Assembly (NCBI GenBank): GCA_015075645.1
Contig: JABTUF010000002.1
Coordinates: 186,001-250,000, forward strand
Direction of reading: 5' to 3'
DNA from: Burkholderiales bacterium
GTDB taxonomy: Bacteria > Pseudomonadota > Gammaproteobacteria > Burkholderiales > Casimicrobiaceae
Length of the DNA: 64,000 nucleotides
Part shown: piece by piece, positions 20,857-29,777 of the stretch
Layout of the letters: each line of letters begins with the position of its first letter
How positions within the stretch are numbered: position 1 is the first letter of the stretch
The notes under the pieces: model-generated
What the model was told of the DNA's origin: nothing
The model's input: the letters and a program-made list of their open reading frames with translations, nothing else
Databases searched by the model: none
Program-made: the position numbers and the translations under genes

Positions 20857-20885
20857 ATGATAGCGGAGTTTCCTTTTGTGATCAA
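20857..20885 (-). promoter_or_regulatory. Sigma-70 type promoter for rpsA
   Basis: On the minus strand TTGATC and TATCAT are separated by exactly 17 bases, close to consensus. The predicted transcript starts about 290 bases before the rpsA ATG. This would keep rpsA and the following genes expressed even though the island has separated them from cmk. Confidence 0.68.
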
Positions 20886-20957
20886 CCGTTTATCCGGGGC
20901 GCCCGATGGGGACGCCGATGCGGGTGCGAAGGTCCCCGCACCAACGCCGACGACGCT

Positions 20958-20989
20958 GGGGCGTCACCGGGCCGGCCGGCCCACGCCCC
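20958..20989. repeat. GC-rich nested inverted repeat after marR
   Basis: GGGGCGT and ACGCCCC enclose the perfect palindrome GGGCCGGCCGGCCC (20969-20982). It lies just downstream of the marR stop and could fold into a strong hairpin that ends the liv-marR transcript. There is no T-tract after it, so the role is uncertain. Confidence 0.4.
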
Positions 20990-21009
20990 GGGGGAAACCC
21001 GGCCGGGGG

Positions 21010-21453
21010 TCAGGAAGCCGCGGGGCCCGAGAGCCTGCGCAGCAGCGCGACGATGGTGCTGCGTTCGTCGGCGGTGAGGTCGCCGAAGGTGCGTTCCGAG
21101 ATCTCCCGGGCGAACGGCACGGTCTGCTCGACCAGCGCCCGGCCGTCCGGCGTCAGGGCGACCTCCATGCGCCGGGCATCGCCCGGCTCGTGCGTCGCGG
21201 TGAGGAGGCCGCGCCACTTCAGGCGCTCGACGATGCCCCGGACCGACGCGTCGTCGATGGCCGTCGCCTCGACGATCGCCGGGATCCGGCAGGTGCCGCG
21301 GTCGCGCAGCGTGCACAGCACGACGAACTGGGCCGCGGTCAGTTGCGCGTCGGGAACCGCCTGCTGGAAGATCGCGACGTGCCGCTGGTAGGCGCGCCGC
21401 AGCAGGTGGCCGATCTGGTCGTTGAAGCGGTAATCGGTCGGGGTGTCGCTCAT
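21010..21453 (-). CDS. MarR family transcriptional regulator
   Basis: The 147-residue protein has the MarR winged-helix fold. AQFVVLCTLRDRGTCRIPAIVEATAIDDASVRGIVERLKWRGLL is the helix-turn-helix with recognition helix (quoted here as a domain around residues 45-90; the key part is DDASVRGIVERLKWRG). THEPGDARRMEVALTPDGRAL is the wing. A strong GGAG site precedes the ATG. It is the last gene of the liv unit. In Pseudomonas putida nicotinate catabolism, the MarR-type NicR senses 6-hydroxynicotinate; a parallel role here is inference from context. The island palindrome described elsewhere is a candidate target. Confidence 0.87.
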   Translation of the reverse strand: MSDTPTDYRFNDQIGHLLRRAYQRHVAIFQQAVPDAQLTAAQFVVLCTLRDRGTCRIPAIVEATAIDDASVRGIVERLKWRGLLTATHEPGDARRMEVALTPDGRALVEQTVPFAREISERTFGDLTADERSTIVALLRRLSGPAAS

Positions 21454-21479
21454 CGCGGGGCTCTCCTGGTGCAGGACGC

Positions 21480-22223
21480 TCACATGCTGAGATAGGAGCG
21501 CCGGACCTCCTCGTTCGCGGCGAGATCCGACATCGTGCCGTCGAAGCGGATCTGGCCCTTCTCGAGCACGTAGGCGCGGTCGGACACGAGTTCCGCGAAA
21601 TGCATGTTCTGCTCCGAGAGCAGGATGCTCACGCCCTCGCTCTTGAGTTCGACGATCATCTGCGCCATCTGCTCGACGATCACCGGAGCGACGCCTTCCG
21701 ACGGCTCGTCGAGCAGCACGAGGTACGGATTGCCCATCAACGTGCGGGCGACCGTGAGCATCTGCTGCTCGCCGCCGCTCATGCGCCCGCCCGCCCGGCC
21801 GGGCATCTCGCCCAGGTTCGGGAACAGCTCGTAGAGCCTGGCAGGCGTCCAGACCGGCGCGGCTCCGCCGTCGGGCCAGCGGCGCGCCGGCTGGCGCCCG
21901 ACTTCGAGATTCTCCTCGACCGTGAGGTCGGTGAAGATGCGCCGGTCCTCGGGTACGAACCCCAGACCCATCTTGGCGACTTCGTGCGGTTCGGCGCGCG
22001 AGATGTCCTCGCCCATGAACGAGAGCGTGCCGCCCCGCTTGTCCATCATGCCCATCACGGTCTTCAGCGTGGTCGACTTGCCCGCGCCGTTGCGGCCCAT
22101 CAACGCGACGACTTCGCCGCGGCGCACCTGGAGGTCGACGCCGAACAGGATCTGCGCGGCGCCGTACCACGCCGCGAGGCCGCGGACCTCGAGCAGCGGA
22201 GCACCGTCGCGAGGCGCGCTCAT
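21480..22223 (-). CDS. livF: Branched-chain amino acid-type ABC transporter ATP-binding protein LivF
   Basis: The 247-residue ATPase has Walker A GRNGAGKST, the signature MSGGEQQML and Walker B YLVLLDEPSEG followed by VAPVIVEQ, which is typical of LivF. With LivG it powers the fused LivH-LivM permease. Its ATG overlaps the livG stop (ATGA). Liv-type systems often carry aromatic or heterocyclic acids rather than amino acids, and the position inside a pyridine-catabolism island points that way. The substrate is not shown by the sequence. Confidence 0.92.
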   Translation of the reverse strand: MSAPRDGAPLLEVRGLAAWYGAAQILFGVDLQVRRGEVVALMGRNGAGKSTTLKTVMGMMDKRGGTLSFMGEDISRAEPHEVAKMGLGFVPEDRRIFTDLTVEENLEVGRQPARRWPDGGAAPVWTPARLYELFPNLGEMPGRAGGRMSGGEQQMLTVARTLMGNPYLVLLDEPSEGVAPVIVEQMAQMIVELKSEGVSILLSEQNMHFAELVSDRAYVLEKGQIRFDGTMSDLAANEEVRRSYLSM

Positions 22224-23005
22224 GCGGCGCCCTTCGCGGCGGCCTTCTCGAAGGTCCGTCCGCTGCCGAAATAGACCTCCTGCACGCGCGGGTCGTCGCG
22301 GATCTCCGCGGGCGTCCCGCCGGCGATGAGCCGGCCGCGCGCGAGCACGATGATGCGGTCGGCGTACGCGAACACGACGTCCATGCTGTGCTCGGTGAAC
22401 AGCACCGCCATGCCGCGCTCGACGACGAGCCGCTTGGTGAGCGCCATCAGGTCGTTGCGCTCCTTCGGCGCCATCCCCGCCGTCGGCTCGTCCATCAGGA
22501 GGAGCTTCGGCTGGTTCGCCATCGCGATCGCGAGTTCGACCCGCTTCACGTCGCCGTAGGCGAGCACGCTGCAGGGGCGGTCCGCCTGCCCCGCCATCCC
22601 GACCTGTTCGAGCAGCGCCAGCGCGTCGCCGCGCCGATAGTCGCGGGCGCGCGTCCACATCGCGTAGAGCTTCGCATCGGCCGAGATCAGCGCCATCTGC
22701 ACGTTCTCGACCACGGTCAGCGACGAGAAGGTCTCGGCGATCTGGAACGTGCGGCCGACGCCGTGGTGCCAGATCTCGCGCGGCTTCAACCCGATCATCT
22801 CGCGGCCCTCGAGACGGATCGACCCGGTGTCCGCGCGCAACTGCCCGTTGACCATGTTGAACGTCGTCGACTTGCCGGCGCCGTTCGGCCCGATCAGCGC
22901 GAGCAACTCCCCGGCGGAGAGCGTGAAGTCGATGCCGTCGACCGCCTTGACGCCGCCGAACGACTTCGACAGACCCGCGACCTCGAGGAGCACCCGGGCG
23001 CTCAC
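22220..23005 (-). CDS. livG: Branched-chain amino acid-type ABC transporter ATP-binding protein LivG
   Basis: The 261-residue ATPase starts at a GTG overlapping the permease stop (GTGA). Walker A is GPNGAGKST, Walker B is LLLMDEPTAG, and GMAPKERNDLM with VLFTEHSMDVVFAYADRI are LivG landmarks. The signature reads LAYGDVKR instead of the usual LSYG, a mild change seen in other members. It pairs with LivF in the same operon. The overlaps on both sides suggest the two ATPases and the permease are made in fixed ratio. Confidence 0.92.
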   Translation of the reverse strand: MSARVLLEVAGLSKSFGGVKAVDGIDFTLSAGELLALIGPNGAGKSTTFNMVNGQLRADTGSIRLEGREMIGLKPREIWHHGVGRTFQIAETFSSLTVVENVQMALISADAKLYAMWTRARDYRRGDALALLEQVGMAGQADRPCSVLAYGDVKRVELAIAMANQPKLLLMDEPTAGMAPKERNDLMALTKRLVVERGMAVLFTEHSMDVVFAYADRIIVLARGRLIAGGTPAEIRDDPRVQEVYFGSGRTFEKAAAKGAA

Positions 23006-24900
23006 CGGTTGGCCTTTGCGTCGCGGCGGCCGTAGACGAGCTGGCGCGCGAAGCCCGCGATGCCCTGCGGGAACAGGAGCACGAGGATCAGCATGATGGC
23101 GCCCAGCATCGCGCGCCAGTACTCGGTGCTCCGCGCCACGGCGTCGTGGAGCCAGGTGAACACGGCGGCGCCGACCACCGGCCCGGAGAGCGTCTGCACG
23201 CCGCCCAGGAGCACCATGACGAGCGCGTCGATCGACTTGCCGACGTGCAGGCTCTCCGGCGAGATGCTGCCTTTCGAGAACGCGAACAGTGCGCCGGCGA
23301 GCCCGGCGAAGAGGCCGGCGATCACGAACGCCGTCCACTGGATCCGCTTGACGTCGATGCCGATCGCGTCGGCCCGCAGGAACGAATCGCGTCCGGCGCG
23401 CATCGCGTAGCCGAACGGCGAATGGAGCATGCGCCGCAGCACCCAGACGCCGCCCAGCACCAGCGCGAGCGTGAGCGCGTAGTAGGCGCGCTTGTCGGAG
23501 AGCCATGCCGCCGGCCAGACGCCGGTGAGGCCGTTGCTGCCGCCGGTGAAGGCGTCCCACTGGTAGACGATGGCCCAGGCGATCTGCGCGAACGCGAGCG
23601 TCAGCATCGCGAGGTAGACGCCGGAGAGCCGGACGCTGAACCACCCGACCACGATCGCGCCGAGCGCGCCGACGAGCGGCGCGGCGAGGAGCGCGGCTTC
23701 CATCGGCAGCGAGGCCGCGCGGACCAGGAGCGCCGCACCGTAGGCTCCGAGTCCGAAGTACGCGGCGTGGCCGAACGAGTGCATGCCCGCCGGGCCCATG
23801 ATGAAGTGCAGGCTGGTCGCGAAGAGGACCGCGATCAGGATGTCGATCGCGAGCACGATCACGTAGGGCGATTGCGCCGACAGGACGGGCAGCGCGATGA
23901 GCGCCAGGACCACCGCCGCGGTGCCTGCCAGCGCGAGTCGGTCGGGCGCGCGCAGCGGCGCCTCGATGGCCCCGGCGTATCGCGACGGCGCCTGCGGCCG
24001 GCCGAGCAGTCCCCACGGACGCACGACCAGCACGACCGCCATCACCAGGAACTCGACGACGAGCGTCAGTTTCGAGAACGAGATCGCCACGCCCGCGATC
24101 TCGACCACGCCGAGCCAGATGCAGATCGCCTTCAATTCGGCGATCACGAGCGCCGCGACGTAGGCGCCGGGGATCGAACCCATGCCGCCGACGACGACCA
24201 CGACGAACGCGGCGCCGATGGTCGAGAGGTCGAGTTCGAGGTTCGCCGGCTCGCGCGGGAGCTGCAGCGCGCCGCCCAGGCCTGCGAGCATCGCGCCCAA
24301 CGCGAACACCGCGGTGAAGAGCCACGCCTGGTTCACGCCGAGCGCGCCGACCATCTCGCGGTCCTGCGTCGCCGCGCGAACCAGCGTGCCGAAGCGCGTG
24401 CGCGTGAGCACGAGCCAGACGAGCCCGAGCACGAGCGGCCCGACGACGATCAGGAAGAGATCGTAGGACGGGAACTGGCGCCCGAGGATGGTCACCGAGC
24501 CGGCGAGGCCGGGCGCCCGCGGACCGAGCAGCTCCTCCGGCCCCCAGATCCACAGCGCGGCGTCCTTGATGACGAGCACCAGCGCGAAGGTCGCGAGCAG
24601 CTGGAAGAGTTCGGGTACATGGTAGATGCGGCGCAGCAGCGCCATCTCGACGACCGCGCCGAGCGCGCCGACCGCCAGAGCCCCGAGCAGCAGGCCCAGC
24701 CAGTACCCCGCTCCTCCGCCGAGCCACGCCACCGCGGAATAGGCGGCGTAGATCCCGACCATGTAGAACGAGCCGTGCGCGAAGTTGACGATCCGCGTGA
24801 CGCCGAAGATCAGCGACAACCCCGCGCCGACGAGGAAGAGCGAGGACGCTCCGGCCAGTCCGTTCAGGAGCTGCGTGACGAAGCTGGCCAGGGCGTCCAT
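23002..24900 (-). CDS. Fused LivH-LivM ABC transporter permease
   Basis: The 632-residue protein joins two permeases that are normally separate. Residues about 1-300 are LivH-like (GLSLIFGVTRIVNFAHGSFYM and ATQDREMVGALGVN). Residues about 330-620 are LivM-like (FIMGPAGMHSFGHAAYFGLGAYGAA and RAGRDSFLRADAIGID). Together they give about 16-18 membrane helices and form the whole channel of a Liv-type importer. The join is at about 305-330, in a short polar linker. It is followed by both ATPases and preceded by the receptor gene, so the importer is complete. Confidence 0.9.
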   Translation of the reverse strand: MDALASFVTQLLNGLAGASSLFLVGAGLSLIFGVTRIVNFAHGSFYMVGIYAAYSAVAWLGGGAGYWLGLLLGALAVGALGAVVEMALLRRIYHVPELFQLLATFALVLVIKDAALWIWGPEELLGPRAPGLAGSVTILGRQFPSYDLFLIVVGPLVLGLVWLVLTRTRFGTLVRAATQDREMVGALGVNQAWLFTAVFALGAMLAGLGGALQLPREPANLELDLSTIGAAFVVVVVGGMGSIPGAYVAALVIAELKAICIWLGVVEIAGVAISFSKLTLVVEFLVMAVVLVVRPWGLLGRPQAPSRYAGAIEAPLRAPDRLALAGTAAVVLALIALPVLSAQSPYVIVLAIDILIAVLFATSLHFIMGPAGMHSFGHAAYFGLGAYGAALLVRAASLPMEAALLAAPLVGALGAIVVGWFSVRLSGVYLAMLTLAFAQIAWAIVYQWDAFTGGSNGLTGVWPAAWLSDKRAYYALTLALVLGGVWVLRRMLHSPFGYAMRAGRDSFLRADAIGIDVKRIQWTAFVIAGLFAGLAGALFAFSKGSISPESLHVGKSIDALVMVLLGGVQTLSGPVVGAAVFTWLHDAVARSTEYWRAMLGAIMLILVLLFPQGIAGFARQLVYGRRDAKANR

Positions 24901-24919
24901 CGGGTGTCGTCCCGCGCGG

Positions 24920-26131
24920 TCAGTCCGCCGGTCGGAGCTTCTTCACCTCGGCGGCCGACGGGAGCACCTTCGCGCCGTCGACGTAGCGGAAGTCGACCAT
25001 CACGCCCTTGCCGCCCTCGTTCTTCGTCTTGCCCACGTATCCGCCCATCGTCGACTGGTGGTCTTCCGGGCGATAGGTGATCGTCCCGAACGGCGTCGGC
25101 ACCTGCAACCCGGAGAACGCCGCGACCATCTTCTCGGTGTCGGTCGACTTCGCCTTCTGCATGCCGGCGGCGAGCGACTTGATCTCGCTGTAGCCGACGA
25201 CCGAACCCAGCCGCGGGTAGTCGTTGTATGCCTTCTGGTAGGCGGCGAGGAACGCCTTGTGCTCCGGCGTGCTGATCGCGTACCACGGGTAGCCGGTCAC
25301 GAGCCAGCCGTTCGGCGCCTCGTCCTTCAGCGGGTCGAGGTATTCGGGTTCCCCGGTGAGGAGGCTCGCGACCTCGCGTCCCTTGAAGAGGCCGCGCGTG
25401 TTGCCTTCGCGGACGAACTTCGACAGGTCCGCGCCGAACAGCACGTTGAAGATCGCGTCGGGCTTGGCGTCGGCGAGCGCCTGCACCACGCTGCCGGCGT
25501 CCACCTTGCCGAGCGGCGGGGCCTGCTCGGCCACGAACTCGACGTCGGGCTGCGCCGCCTTGAGGAGCTCCTTGAAGGTGGCCGCGGCCGACTGCCCGTA
25601 CTCGTAGTTGGGGTAGACGATCGCCCAGCGCTTCTTCTTCATCGCCGCGATGTCGGGAATCAGCATCGCGACCTGCATGTAGGTCGACGGGCGCAGGCGG
25701 TAGGTGTAGTGGTTGCCGTTCTGCCAGACGATCTTGTCGGTCAGCGGCTCGCCGGCGAGGAAGAACACCTTCTTCTGCTTCGCGAAGTCGGTGAGCGCGA
25801 GGCCGATGTGCGACAGGAAGGTGCCGGTCAGCACGTCGACCTTCTCGCGCGAGACCAGTTCCTCGGCGATGCGCACCGCGTCGCCGGGGTTGGCGTTGTC
25901 GTCGCGCGTGACGAGCTCGAGCTTCTTGCCGTTGACGCCGCCGGCCGCGTTGATCTCGTCGACGGCGAGCTGCATGCCCTTCTTGTACGGTTCGAGGAAC
26001 GCCGGCTGGGCCTTGTAGCTGTTGACCTCGCCGATCTTGATGGTGCCCTGCGCGGCGGCGGGGAGCGCGGCTCCGCCGAAGAGCAGGGCCAGCGCCAGTG
26101 GGCTGAGGATACGTCGGGACAAGCGTGACAT
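24920..26131 (-). CDS. Liv-type ABC transporter periplasmic substrate-binding protein
   Basis: The 403-residue protein has a clear signal peptide (about 1-27, ending AAAQG) and a type I periplasmic binding fold of the LivK/amide-receptor class. IKIGEVNSYKAQPAFLEPYKKGMQLAVDEINAAGG marks its start; its key part is KKGMQLAVDEINAAGGVNG. A strong GGGAGG ribosome site precedes the ATG. It is the first gene of the liv operon, which ends with marR. The ligand pocket cannot be read by eye. In context a pyridine carboxylate or other aromatic acid is more likely than leucine. Confidence 0.9.
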   Translation of the reverse strand: MSRLSRRILSPLALALLFGGAALPAAAQGTIKIGEVNSYKAQPAFLEPYKKGMQLAVDEINAAGGVNGKKLELVTRDDNANPGDAVRIAEELVSREKVDVLTGTFLSHIGLALTDFAKQKKVFFLAGEPLTDKIVWQNGNHYTYRLRPSTYMQVAMLIPDIAAMKKKRWAIVYPNYEYGQSAAATFKELLKAAQPDVEFVAEQAPPLGKVDAGSVVQALADAKPDAIFNVLFGADLSKFVREGNTRGLFKGREVASLLTGEPEYLDPLKDEAPNGWLVTGYPWYAISTPEHKAFLAAYQKAYNDYPRLGSVVGYSEIKSLAAGMQKAKSTDTEKMVAAFSGLQVPTPFGTITYRPEDHQSTMGGYVGKTKNEGGKGVMVDFRYVDGAKVLPSAAEVKKLRPAD

Positions 26132-26456
26132 CGTGCTGCCTCCCTCGGGAAGTGGTGGATCGTCCCGGCGTCTTCCGGGTCCGAAGCCGCCATCGTGCCA
26201 CGGTTGCCGGTCCGGCGAGAAGCCGGGAAGCGCCGCGTGAATCGGGAACGGCCGCGCCGCGCGCCCCGCCCCCGGCGGACTCCGTCCGACGCGGGACGCG
26301 TGCCGCCGGCCGGTTGCGGCGCGCCGCGCGCGAGTGTAGCATTCGCTACATGAGACGCACAACCCCGAGACCGCGCGCCGCCAGGACGAGCCCTCGATGG
26401 CGTTCGCGGGTGCGCTCCACGCCGATGCTCCCCGCCACCACCGCGCGCCCGCTCCG
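26132..26456. other. Divergent control region between the liv operon and fpr
   Basis: These 325 bases hold no gene. They contain the liv ribosome binding site at the left and, at the right, the fpr promoter overlapped by a perfect palindrome. The middle is GC-rich and I see no further motif there. Confidence 0.7.
26314..26350 (+). promoter_or_regulatory. fpr promoter with perfect operator palindrome
   Basis: TTGCGG and TAGCAT are separated by 17 bases. The -10 box lies inside TGTAGC-ATTC-GCTACA (26335-26350), a perfect inverted repeat. A repressor bound here would block the promoter. The same palindrome with the same offset from the -10 box recurs before the enamidase gene, and related copies precede nadC and fdx. 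Confidence 0.68.
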
Positions 26457-27230
26457 ATGAGCGCCCTCCACGAGGAACGCGTGCTGTCGGTGCACCACTG
26501 GACCGACCGCCTGTTCAGCTTCACGACGACGCGCGACGCCGCCCTGCGCTTCTCCAACGGGCACTTCACGATGATCGGCTTGAAGGTCGGCGAGCGTCCG
26601 CTGCTGCGCGCCTACAGCATCGCCAGCGCCAACTACGAGGACCACCTGGAGTTCCTGAGCATCAAGGTCGAGAACGGGCCGCTCACCTCGCGGTTGCAGC
26701 ACATCCAGGCGGGCGACTCGATCATCGTCGGACGCAAGCCCACCGGAACGCTCCTGGTCGACTACCTGTTGCCGGGCAAGCGTCTCTACCTGCTCTCGAC
26801 TGGAACCGGGCTCGCGCCGTTCATGAGCATCGTCCGCGACCCGGAGACCTACGAGAAGTTCGAGCAGATCGTGCTGGTGCACGGCGTGCGCACCGCCGAC
26901 GAACTCGCGTACCACGACCTCCTGGTCCAGCACCTTCCGTCGCACGAGTTCCTGGGCGACATGGTCGCGAGCCAGCTCCTCTACTACCCGACGGTCACGC
27001 GCGAGGAATACCGCCACACCGGCCGCATCCCCGACCTGATGGCGAGCGGCAAGCTCCACGACGACCTCGGCGTGCCGCCGCTCGACCCGGCCACCGATCG
27101 GGTGATGATCTGCGGCAGCCCGGCGATGCTGCGCGACCTGAAGGCGATGCTCGAGGAACGCGGTTTCCCCGAGGGGAACACCACGACGCCCGGCGCCTTC
27201 GTCATCGAGCGGGCCTTCGCCGACCAGTAG
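26457..27230 (+). CDS. fpr: Ferredoxin-NADP(+) reductase
   Basis: The 257-residue flavoprotein has the Fpr order. RAYSIASANYEDHLEFLSIKVENGPLTS holds the FAD-binding RxYS motif (RAYSIAS), STGTGLAPFMSIVRDPETYEK binds NADP (key part GTGLAPFMS), and the C-terminal MICGSPAMLRDLK follows. It moves electrons between NADPH and ferredoxin. I start at the ATG giving MSALHEERVLSV; an upstream GTG frame adds an unusual leader. Its operator matches that of the enamidase gene and is close to that of the ferredoxin region, so it probably feeds the island's ferredoxin and, through it, the 6-hydroxynicotinate reductase. Confidence 0.92.
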   Translation: MSALHEERVLSVHHWTDRLFSFTTTRDAALRFSNGHFTMIGLKVGERPLLRAYSIASANYEDHLEFLSIKVENGPLTSRLQHIQAGDSIIVGRKPTGTLLVDYLLPGKRLYLLSTGTGLAPFMSIVRDPETYEKFEQIVLVHGVRTADELAYHDLLVQHLPSHEFLGDMVASQLLYYPTVTREEYRHTGRIPDLMASGKLHDDLGVPPLDPATDRVMICGSPAMLRDLKAMLEERGFPEGNTTTPGAFVIERAFADQ

Positions 27231-27234
27231 CGCG

Positions 27235-28476
27235 TCAGAGCACGCCGCGCCCGCGCGCCGCGCCGACCGCGCCGGCGTCCATGCCGAGCCAGTCGGCGAG
27301 CACCTCGCCGGTGTGTTCGCCCAGCATCGGCGGCGCGCGACGGTAGTCGACCGGCGTCGCGGACAGTCGGATCGGGTTCCCGACCAGGTCGACGCTCCCC
27401 GCCTTCGCGTGATCCATCGTGATCCGCACGCCGCGCTCGCGCACCTGCGGGTCGGCGAACACTTCGTCGATGCGGTTGATCGGGCCGCAGGGCACGCCCG
27501 CCTGTTCGAGCGCCGTCACCCACGCCTGCGTCGTGCGCGCGACCGTCGCCTGGCGGAGCATCGGAATCAGCACCGAGCGGTTCGCGACGCGTGCCGGATT
27601 GGTCGCGAACCGATCGTCCGACGCCCACTCGGCGTGGCCCGCGACGGCGCAGAACTTCGCGAACTGCGCGTCGTTGCCGATCGCGACGATCACGTCGCCG
27701 TCGGCGGTCGGGAAATCCTGGTAGGGCACGATGTTCGGGTGCGCGTTGCCCATGCGCTTCGGGACGACGCCGCCGGCGAGGAAGTTCGACGCCTGGTTCG
27801 CGAGGCAGGCGATCTGCACGTCGAGGAGCGCGAGGTCGATGTGCTGCCCGCGTCCCGAGCGCTCGCGCTCGGCGAGCGCCGCCTGCACGGCGATGGTCGC
27901 GTAGAGCCCGGTCATGATGTCGGTCAACGCGACGCCGACCTTCTGCGGACCCGCGCCGTCATCGCCCTCGGCGCGGCCGGTGATGCTCATCAGGCCGCCC
28001 ATGCCCTGGATCAGGAAGTCGTAGCCCGCGCGCGGAGCGTAGGGCCCGGTCTGCCCGAAGCCCGTGATCGAGCAATAGACGAGCCGCGGATGGGTCGCCG
28101 CGAGGCTCGCGTAGTCGAGGCGGTACTGCGCGAGCCCGCCCAGCTTGAAATTCTCGAGCAGCACGTCGGCCCGGTTCGCGAGCGCGCGCACGATCTCCCG
28201 GCCCTCCGGCTTCCCGAGGTCGACGGTGACCGAGCGCTTGTTCCGGTTGGTGCACAGGTAGTACGCGGATTCGCGGGTGTCGCGCCCGTCGCGGTCCTTG
28301 AGCCACGGCGGCCCCCAGGAGCGCGTGTCGTCGCCCGCGCCCGGCCGCTCGACCTTGACGACGTCCGCGCCGAGGTCGGCCAGCAGTTGCCCGGCCCACG
28401 GTCCCGCGAGCACCCGCGAGAGGTCGAGGACGCGGATGCCCGCGAGCGGCGCCGCCCGCGTCGTCGGGGCGCTCAC
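27235..28476 (-). CDS. CaiB/BaiF family CoA-transferase, probable succinyl-CoA:glutarate CoA-transferase
   Basis: The 413-residue class III CoA-transferase begins [19 protein letters not shown] and carries [29 protein letters not shown] and the Asp region [12 protein letters not shown]. Its GTG start overlaps the stop of the glutaryl-CoA dehydrogenase gene (GTGA). That pairing, as in gcdHG, points to activation of glutarate by transfer of CoA from succinyl-CoA. The family covers many substrates, so the assignment rests on the neighbour. In the proposed nicotinate route this is the step from glutarate to glutaryl-CoA. Confidence 0.82.
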   Translation of the reverse strand: MSAPTTRAAPLAGIRVLDLSRVLAGPWAGQLLADLGADVVKVERPGAGDDTRSWGPPWLKDRDGRDTRESAYYLCTNRNKRSVTVDLGKPEGREIVRALANRADVLLENFKLGGLAQYRLDYASLAATHPRLVYCSITGFGQTGPYAPRAGYDFLIQGMGGLMSITGRAEGDDGAGPQKVGVALTDIMTGLYATIAVQAALAERERSGRGQHIDLALLDVQIACLANQASNFLAGGVVPKRMGNAHPNIVPYQDFPTADGDVIVAIGNDAQFAKFCAVAGHAEWASDDRFATNPARVANRSVLIPMLRQATVARTTQAWVTALEQAGVPCGPINRIDEVFADPQVRERGVRITMDHAKAGSVDLVGNPIRLSATPVDYRRAPPMLGEHTGEVLADWLGMDAGAVGAARGRGVL

Positions 28477-29663
28477 GAAAACGCCGCGATGCCGGTGATC
28501 GCGCGTCCGAGGATCAGCGCGTGCACGTCGTGCGTGCCCTCGTAGGTGTTGACGACCTCGAGGTTCACGAGGTGACGCGCGACGCCGAACTCGTCGCTGA
28601 TGCCGTTGCCGCCCAGCATGTCGCGCGCCGCGCGGGCGATGTCGAGCGACTTGCCGCAGGAATTGCGCTTGAGGATCGAGGTGACCTCCACCGCCGCGCT
28701 GCCTTCGTCCTTCATCCGGCCGAGGCGGAGGCAACCCTGCAGGCCGAGCGCGATCTCGGTCAGCATGTCGGCGAGCTTCTTCTGGATGAGCTGGTTGGCC
28801 GCGAGCGGACGGCCGAACTGCTTGCGGTCACCCACGTAGCGGCGCGCCGTCTGGTAGCAGTCCTCGGCGGCGCCGAGCGCGCCCCACGCGATGCCGTAGC
28901 GCGCGCTGTTCAAGCAGGTGAACGGTCCCTTGAGCCCGCGCACGTCGGGAAAGGCGTTCTCCTCGGGGCAGAACGCGCCGTCCATCACGATCTCGCCGGT
29001 GATCGAGGCGCGCAGCCCCACCTTGCCGTGGATCGCCGGCGCCGACAGGCCTTTCGTGCCCTTGTCGAGCACGAAGCCGCGGATCTGCCCCTCGTCGTCC
29101 TTCGCCCAGACGACGAACACGTCGGCGATCGGGCTGTTGGTGATCCACATCTTGCTGCCGGTGAGCGAATAGCCGCCGGGGACCTTGCGGGCGCGGGTCA
29201 CCATGCTGCCCGGGTCGGAACCGTGGTTGGGCTCGGTCAGCCCGAAGCAGCCGATCCATTCGCCGGTCGCGAGCTTCGGCAGGTACTTCTGGCGCGTCGC
29301 CTCGTTGCCGAACGCGTGGATCGGCACCATGACGAGCGAACTCTGCACGCTCATCATCGAGCGGAAGCCCGAGTCGACCCGCTCGACCTCGCGCGCGACC
29401 AGTCCGTAGCAGACGTAGTTCAATCCCGGGCCGCCGTACTGCGCGGGAATCGTCGGGCCGAGGAGGCCCAATTCCCCCATCTCGCGGAACACCGCGGGAT
29501 CGGTCTTCTCGTGGCGGAACGCCTCGAGGATGCGCGGCGCGAGCCGTTCCTGCGCGTAGGCCGCGGCGGCGTCGCGGACCATGCGCTCGTCCTCGTCCAA
29601 CTGGTTGTCGAGGAGCAGCGGATCGTCGGCGTGGAACACGGGCTTCGGGGTCTTGGCGGACAT
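28473..29663 (-). CDS. gcdH: Glutaryl-CoA dehydrogenase
   Basis: The 396-residue acyl-CoA dehydrogenase has the substrate loop [14 protein letters not shown], in which the Arg binds the free carboxylate of glutaryl-CoA. It has the FAD motif [16 protein letters not shown], and the catalytic Glu375 in [20 protein letters not shown]. These identify GCDH rather than a straight-chain enzyme. It oxidises and decarboxylates glutaryl-CoA to crotonyl-CoA and passes electrons to ETF; an etfBA pair lies in the same island. The CoA-transferase gene overlaps its 3' end. A palindrome lies about 100 bases upstream. Confidence 0.93.
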   Translation of the reverse strand: MSAKTPKPVFHADDPLLLDNQLDEDERMVRDAAAAYAQERLAPRILEAFRHEKTDPAVFREMGELGLLGPTIPAQYGGPGLNYVCYGLVAREVERVDSGFRSMMSVQSSLVMVPIHAFGNEATRQKYLPKLATGEWIGCFGLTEPNHGSDPGSMVTRARKVPGGYSLTGSKMWITNSPIADVFVVWAKDDEGQIRGFVLDKGTKGLSAPAIHGKVGLRASITGEIVMDGAFCPEENAFPDVRGLKGPFTCLNSARYGIAWGALGAAEDCYQTARRYVGDRKQFGRPLAANQLIQKKLADMLTEIALGLQGCLRLGRMKDEGSAAVEVTSILKRNSCGKSLDIARAARDMLGGNGISDEFGVARHLVNLEVVNTYEGTHDVHALILGRAITGIAAFS

Positions 29664-29764
29664 GGCGTCGTACCTCGTCTGGGGAGCGGTTTCGAAGGCG
29701 CGGACGACCGCCTCCGGTGGGATGGCTCGCGACCGGGCGATGCGCGCACCGGTCGATTCAACGG

Positions 29765-29777
29765 TGAGGTTACCTCA
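29765..29777. promoter_or_regulatory. Palindrome upstream of gcdH
   Basis: TGAGGTTACCTCA is an inverted repeat of 5+5 bases with a 3-bp centre, overlapping the stop of the nicB-like gene and about 100 bases before gcdH. It shares the TG..G / C..CA frame with the island operators but not the TGTAG core. It could be an operator for gcdH, and its proximity to a coding end makes chance possible. Confidence 0.35.

Larger units (their letters stand above)
20557..21009. other. Long non-coding gap: rpsA leader and left edge of the catabolic island
   Basis: No convincing gene lies in these 453 bases. They hold a long rpsA leader of about 290 nt, a strong minus-strand promoter and a GC-rich inverted repeat at the island end. 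In proteobacteria S1 controls its own translation through the leader, which might explain the length. I see no tRNA, integrase remnant or direct repeat marking an insertion. Confidence 0.7.

Noticed and set aside
20557..21009. Integration site, tRNA or att sequence at the left edge of the island
   Set aside because: I found no tRNA-like cloverleaf, integrase remnant or direct repeat matching the right edge near 50940.
26335..26350. Terminator
   Set aside because: The arms are short, no T-tract follows, and it overlaps a -10 box, so an operator is more likely.
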